Shown: positions 61,103-64,000 of the stretch, in pieces
How positions within the stretch are numbered: the stretch's first letter is position 1
Layout: every line of letters starts with the position of its first letter
From: JAZDFP01 sp043801445
Lineage (GTDB): Bacteria > Planctomycetota > MHYJ01 > JACQXL01
Reading direction: 5' to 3'
DNA: 64,000 nt
Assembly: GCA_043801445.1 (NCBI GenBank)
Contig: JAZDMB010000038.1
Span: 10,071-74,070, forward strand
Translations under genes and position numbers: made by a program
The notes under the pieces: model-generated
Told to the model about the DNA's origin: nothing
The model's database searches: none
The model's input: only the letters and a program-made list of their open reading frames with translations

Positions 61103-61813
61103 TTACTTCCTCTTCGTCGTCCATTCGTGAAGTTTCCTTTTCAATCCGGCTGTGAACGGTAAATCGCTATCCACGTATTTTTTGTTCCTGATAAGTTCCC
61201 GATAAAGGTGTTTGAGTTTGTCAACCGCCCGCTGGTAGAGTTTCTCGGCATAGTCAACTGAACTCACCCGCATCGTTACGGAGTCCTTGAGTTGCTCGTA
61301 AATTTCCTTGTAAGGTAGTTTCTTGAAATAGTGCAGATAAAGGACCTCGTATTTTAGCGGGTCATCCTCTTTTAGTTGCTTTAAGCCCTCGTCTATAAAC
61401 ATATTTGCCATTGCCTGACTGAGGATGCCGGTGAAATCCTCTTTGGAGTGTTTCCATTCAAAGTAATTTTCTATTGCTTCTTTTTCCCGCTTCTGTTCCA
61501 GCCGAATCTTATTAATCCCGGGCCAGACGATTTTATTCACCAAAAATGTCCGGAATTTGTACTGTGGGTCATATTCATTGATACGGATAAAGGCATCCTT
61601 GACGCAATCATCTATGAATTCACTCAAAGGAACATTGCCGATTCTATCCCTGCCCAGTAGCGTTTCCAGAGAGACATACAAGGCGGCGCGGTATTTGGTC
61701 ATCACATAATCCAGATGGCGTTGTTCCATTCTGCCTTCCTTAGCCGCGAGGATGACTGACTTCTTGCGTGGGGTGGTTCGGGTCCCGACCCGGATAAAAA
61801 ATCTCTTACCCAT
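61103..61813 (-). CDS. Sigma-70 family (ECF-like) sigma factor
   Basis: A 236-residue sigma factor. Region 2 is covered by IDDCVKDAFIRINEYDPQYK and FRTFLVNKIVWPGINKIR; region 4 by LKYEVLYLHYFKKLPYKEIY with a downstream recognition helix. The N-terminal extension (FFIRVGTRTTPRKKSVILA) is basic. Sigma factors beside kinase-TPR genes are typical of planctomycetes. No anti-sigma factor is adjacent, so control by the kinase is a reasonable but unproven idea. Confidence 0.82.
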   Translation of the reverse strand: MGKRFFIRVGTRTTPRKKSVILAAKEGRMEQRHLDYVMTKYRAALYVSLETLLGRDRIGNVPLSEFIDDCVKDAFIRINEYDPQYKFRTFLVNKIVWPGINKIRLEQKREKEAIENYFEWKHSKEDFTGILSQAMANMFIDEGLKQLKEDDPLKYEVLYLHYFKKLPYKEIYEQLKDSVTMRVSSVDYAEKLYQRAVDKLKHLYRELIRNKKYVDSDLPFTAGLKRKLHEWTTKRK

Positions 61814-61868
61814 AAATTATCTCCTTTAGTAACCACAGATTAACACGGATGAACACAGAATTATATAA

Positions 61869-62192
61869 CTACTCTGATTCAATTTTCTGAAAATCGCCCC
61901 TATCCCAACGGATGTTAAAATCATTCCACCACCGAATTACCTTATCAGTAAATTGTGCTGGCTTGGAATATTTAGGGTTTAATCCTATATGTTCATTAAG
62001 ATGTTTAGTCAGGAAAATAATTAAATCTTTTTTCCCCTTATCATCAAATAATAGATTTAGAATTGGTCCAATAAAACATTCATATTCATCTTCTGGAATG
62101 TTGTTACCGCCTATAGGATTCCATTCATTAAGTAATGAAATTAATTCCTGCCGGCAGGCAAGCACAAAATCCTTCTGATATTTCTTATCCAT
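61869..62192 (-). CDS. Small hypothetical protein (DUF1871-like)
   Basis: A 107-residue acidic helical protein. The pattern LISLLNEWNPIGG...EYECFIGPILNLL resembles YugE/DUF1871-type proteins, which some toxin-immunity loci contain, but the match is only by eye. It lies downstream of the 22-bp array and next to the zinc-ribbon/NDT-like gene. Confidence 0.5.
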   Translation of the reverse strand: MDKKYQKDFVLACRQELISLLNEWNPIGGNNIPEDEYECFIGPILNLLFDDKGKKDLIIFLTKHLNEHIGLNPKYSKPAQFTDKVIRWWNDFNIRWDRGDFQKIESE

Positions 62193-62236
62193 AAATTCTT
62201 TTTCTATCTCTTCTTTAACTAAAAACCCCGGTACTG

Positions 62237-62594
62237 ACTACCCCCGACCGTTGCGGGGACTACCCGGAACACAAGGTAGAACTACCCGGACCAGTTCCCG
62301 GAACTACCCGGACCATATCGGGGAACTACCCAGAACACAAGGCAGAACTACCCGGACCAGTTCCCAGAACTACTCGGACCACATCGGGGAACTACCCACA
62401 ACACAGGGCAGAACTACCCCCGACTGTTGGGGGAATTACCCGGAACACAAGGTAGAACTACCCGGACCAGTTCCCGGAACTACCCCGACCACATCGGGAA
62501 ACTACCCCCAACATAAGGCAGAACTACCCGGAACCGTTCCCGGAACTACCCCCGACCGTTGCAGGGACTATGGGTGGGGGTATAGCCACCCCCC
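62237..62594. repeat. 22-bp tandem array 3 (16 units) with GC-rich cap
   Basis: The core ACTAC (once ATTAC) recurs at 62237 and every 22 bp to 62567, sixteen times without one slipped step. Units follow GGAACTACCCGGACCA...TCGG, and every third unit contains GAACACAAGG or a related version, giving a 66-bp super-period. The array ends TATGGGTGGGGGTATA (62569-62584), the same 16-mer as array 2, then GCCACCCCCC, which pairs with it as a hairpin. No spacers and no cas genes are present. Confidence 0.9.
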
Positions 62595-62597
62595 TAT

Positions 62598-63596
62598 TTA
62601 TTTTGATTCCTCCTCTTTGGCTTTCGGTCCCCATCCGATATTAGCCGTAATACTATTTTTTAACTGTTTATATAAATCCGTCTCGTCTTTCCAGAGAATA
62701 TGCTTTTTTTGCCGGGTATCAAAATGTTCTTTTATTTTATCTTTTTGGTCTTCTCTGCAGGTAAATATAACATCTATTCCTAACCCCTTAGCAAAACCAG
62801 ATTCATAAAATACTCCGCTTCTAAAATCTGTAAAATCAGCTACCAAAAACTTACTTCTTCTTATTTCGGCAATGATTTCATCGTCTATATCATCTATAAA
62901 TTCTTTTTTGTCTATCCTTTTGGGCTCATAACCAGCATCTACGATTGCTTTTTGAAAACCATTTTTGTAGGTATCGTCCATAGAAGGGTCAAACCACATT
63001 GCCACAAAACCCTGATGAGATGTTGGATTAACCTTACCTAATTCGTAAATACGCTCATAGCCCTTGGCGGTTATGTATATTGTTATTTTAGAACCATCTC
63101 TATTAGTTTCTCTTACATAATCCAATTCTTTTAAGGCGGTTAATAATGCCATAAACTCTTGCTCATTAACAGCATAAAAAATAGCCGGGAATTCATAATG
63201 AATAATAATTGGTTGTCCAAAGTGTTTAGTCAGTTTTGATAGGTTTAATAATGCCTTATCTAATTTATCAGTAATTTTTTTGGGAAACTGGCCTAATATT
63301 TCTTCAGCAGTAACTATAGGGTAATTCACTTTAGTAAACAATTTTTTAGCATCAGCATCGTTAGTAACGACTATTATTCCTTGATAACCATTTAATCTTT
63401 GTTCTAGAAGATAAGATGCAATCTGCATTTTATTTTCTTTACTTAAATCTCTTGGAGTATTTACGTTGTTAAGCAAATGATATTCCCCGCAATTATCGCA
63501 ATTATAAGCGGTTATAAAATGGCTATTGCTTCCCGTAAGAGCGGTTTCTGTCTGTCTTTTTAACGTATAGCCGCAGAATAGACAATTTGTATTCAT
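62598..63596 (-). CDS. Zinc-ribbon protein with nucleoside 2-deoxyribosyltransferase-like domain
   Basis: A 332-residue protein. An N-terminal zinc ribbon (Cys5, Cys8, Cys33, Cys36) and a middle region that is not recognised precede a C-terminal domain (about 190-330) with GFVAMWFDPSMDDTYKNGF, SKFLVADFTDFRSGVFYESG and FAKGLGIDVIFTC. This pattern is shared by nucleoside 2-deoxyribosyltransferase-like and TIR-like NAD-processing folds. The conserved Asp and Glu in VADFT and YESG suggest catalytic competence. Next to an AbiEii-like gene, a defence or stress role is possible but not established. Confidence 0.65.
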   Translation of the reverse strand: MNTNCLFCGYTLKRQTETALTGSNSHFITAYNCDNCGEYHLLNNVNTPRDLSKENKMQIASYLLEQRLNGYQGIIVVTNDADAKKLFTKVNYPIVTAEEILGQFPKKITDKLDKALLNLSKLTKHFGQPIIIHYEFPAIFYAVNEQEFMALLTALKELDYVRETNRDGSKITIYITAKGYERIYELGKVNPTSHQGFVAMWFDPSMDDTYKNGFQKAIVDAGYEPKRIDKKEFIDDIDDEIIAEIRRSKFLVADFTDFRSGVFYESGFAKGLGIDVIFTCREDQKDKIKEHFDTRQKKHILWKDETDLYKQLKNSITANIGWGPKAKEEESK

Positions 63597-63607
63597 TAAA
63601 AACCTCC

Positions 63608-64000
63608 TTATTTCATATTCTGAAATCGCCAGAGCAAATTGGGATGTTTCAGGATATCAGGCGTATACTTATATACTCCAAAGAGTAGTTTAGGTTTAAC
63701 CTGTTTTTTATAAAACTCATCTATAAATACTTTCTCATCTTTGTTAAATATCAGGATTGATTTGATAAATTGATTGACGATTTTAGTAGCCGTTTCAAAT
63801 CTTGGCTTCTCCGCTTTGCGAAGTAGCGGATTAACCGCTTGTTCGAAACCACGTTTATCAATATCTGCGCTTTTGAATTTAATCAGTTTTCTGAAGTGTT
63901 CTTCTTCCGTACAGCCGGTCCAAACCACGAGTTTTCTCAAAAGGTCTTTGTCATATGGAACAATACCTTGCGCGATTTTATAGACGTCATAAAAATCTCT
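63608..64000 (-). CDS. AbiEii/AbiGii-type nucleotidyltransferase-like protein (3' part)
   Basis: The frame is open to the window edge, so 130 C-terminal residues are seen; an internal TTG could mislead a start call at 63940. The visible sequence RDFYDVYKIAQGIVPYDKDL and the end KHPNLLWRFQNMK match the C-terminal region of type IV toxin (AbiEii) nucleotidyltransferases, whose catalytic domain would lie outside the window. A cognate antitoxin gene is also not visible. Assignment rests on these two segments. Confidence 0.55.
   Translation of the reverse strand, partial: RDFYDVYKIAQGIVPYDKDLLRKLVVWTGCTEEEHFRKLIKFKSADIDKRGFEQAVNPLLRKAEKPRFETATKIVNQFIKSILIFNKDEKVFIDEFYKKQVKPKLLFGVYKYTPDILKHPNLLWRFQNMK

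Noticed and set aside
62251..62808. A 185-codon plus-strand open frame through array 3
   Set aside because: It is open because the 66-bp super-period is a multiple of three and the units lack stops. It has no supporting ribosome-binding site and runs antisense into the zinc-ribbon gene.

Overview
The window is an AT-rich (roughly 40% G+C by eye) chromosomal segment from a Gram-negative, probably uncultured bacterium. The combination of many exported proteins of unknown role, a TPR-linked Ser/Thr kinase beside an ECF-like sigma factor, toroid (squalene-cyclase-like) repeat proteins and a pseudopilin-type secretion operon suggests Planctomycetota or a relative. That placement is an inference; no rRNA is present.

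Layout. 1-4.5 kb: a type II secretion/type IV pilus-like operon on the minus strand (gspG, I, J, K, a PilM-PilN/GspL fusion, start of a GspM/PilO-like gene). 4.5-9 kb: ndk, two CsgG-like lipoproteins, an HU-family protein, an FG-GAP surface protein. 9.3-14.6 kb: a XerC/D recombinase, a DUF401 permease and a KimA-like APC transporter. 14.8-27.4 kb: an envelope block with a toroid protein, a gluzincin/beta-propeller protein, a degenerate protease-like lipoprotein, two HtrA proteases, an anti-sigma factor, SppA, an ECF sigma factor and a HEAT-PDZ protein. 27.9-31 kb: two poorly known genes and a REP-type (RAYT) transposase bounded by perfect inverted repeats. 32-47.4 kb: trpS, scpA, gspE/pilB, an O-antigen-ligase-like protein, a TauE/SafE permease, a giant GGDEF-ATPase-HEAT protein, a UPF0173 hydrolase, sucCD and nadC. 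47.7-58.6 kb: tRNA-Pro, a HEAT-toroid protein, tldD, gyrA, a GmhB-like phosphatase, tRNA-Met, a CNNM protein, tRNA-Gly and a GH106-like glycosidase. 58.6-64 kb: a Ser/Thr kinase-TPR protein, a DUF5677-like protein, a sigma factor, a small hypothetical gene, a zinc-ribbon/nucleoside-deoxyribosyltransferase-like protein and the 3' end of an AbiEii-like gene.

The most striking content is repetitive. (1) Three intergenic arrays (12.2-12.6, 31.0-31.4 and 62.2-62.6 kb) have a period of 22 bp; two end in the identical 16-mer TATGGGTGGGGGTATA. (2) A 75-76 bp element with CCCGTTAGAA-type inverted ends lies inside three genes; it is translated in frame in the recombinase and forms the pseudopilin leader of the GspJ-like protein. 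(3) Other GC-rich palindromic families are also translated inside genes, for example a 36-bp identical copy in an anti-sigma factor and in the signal-peptide region of a metallopeptidase-like protein. The RAYT is a natural suspect for moving some of these palindromes, though nothing here proves it.
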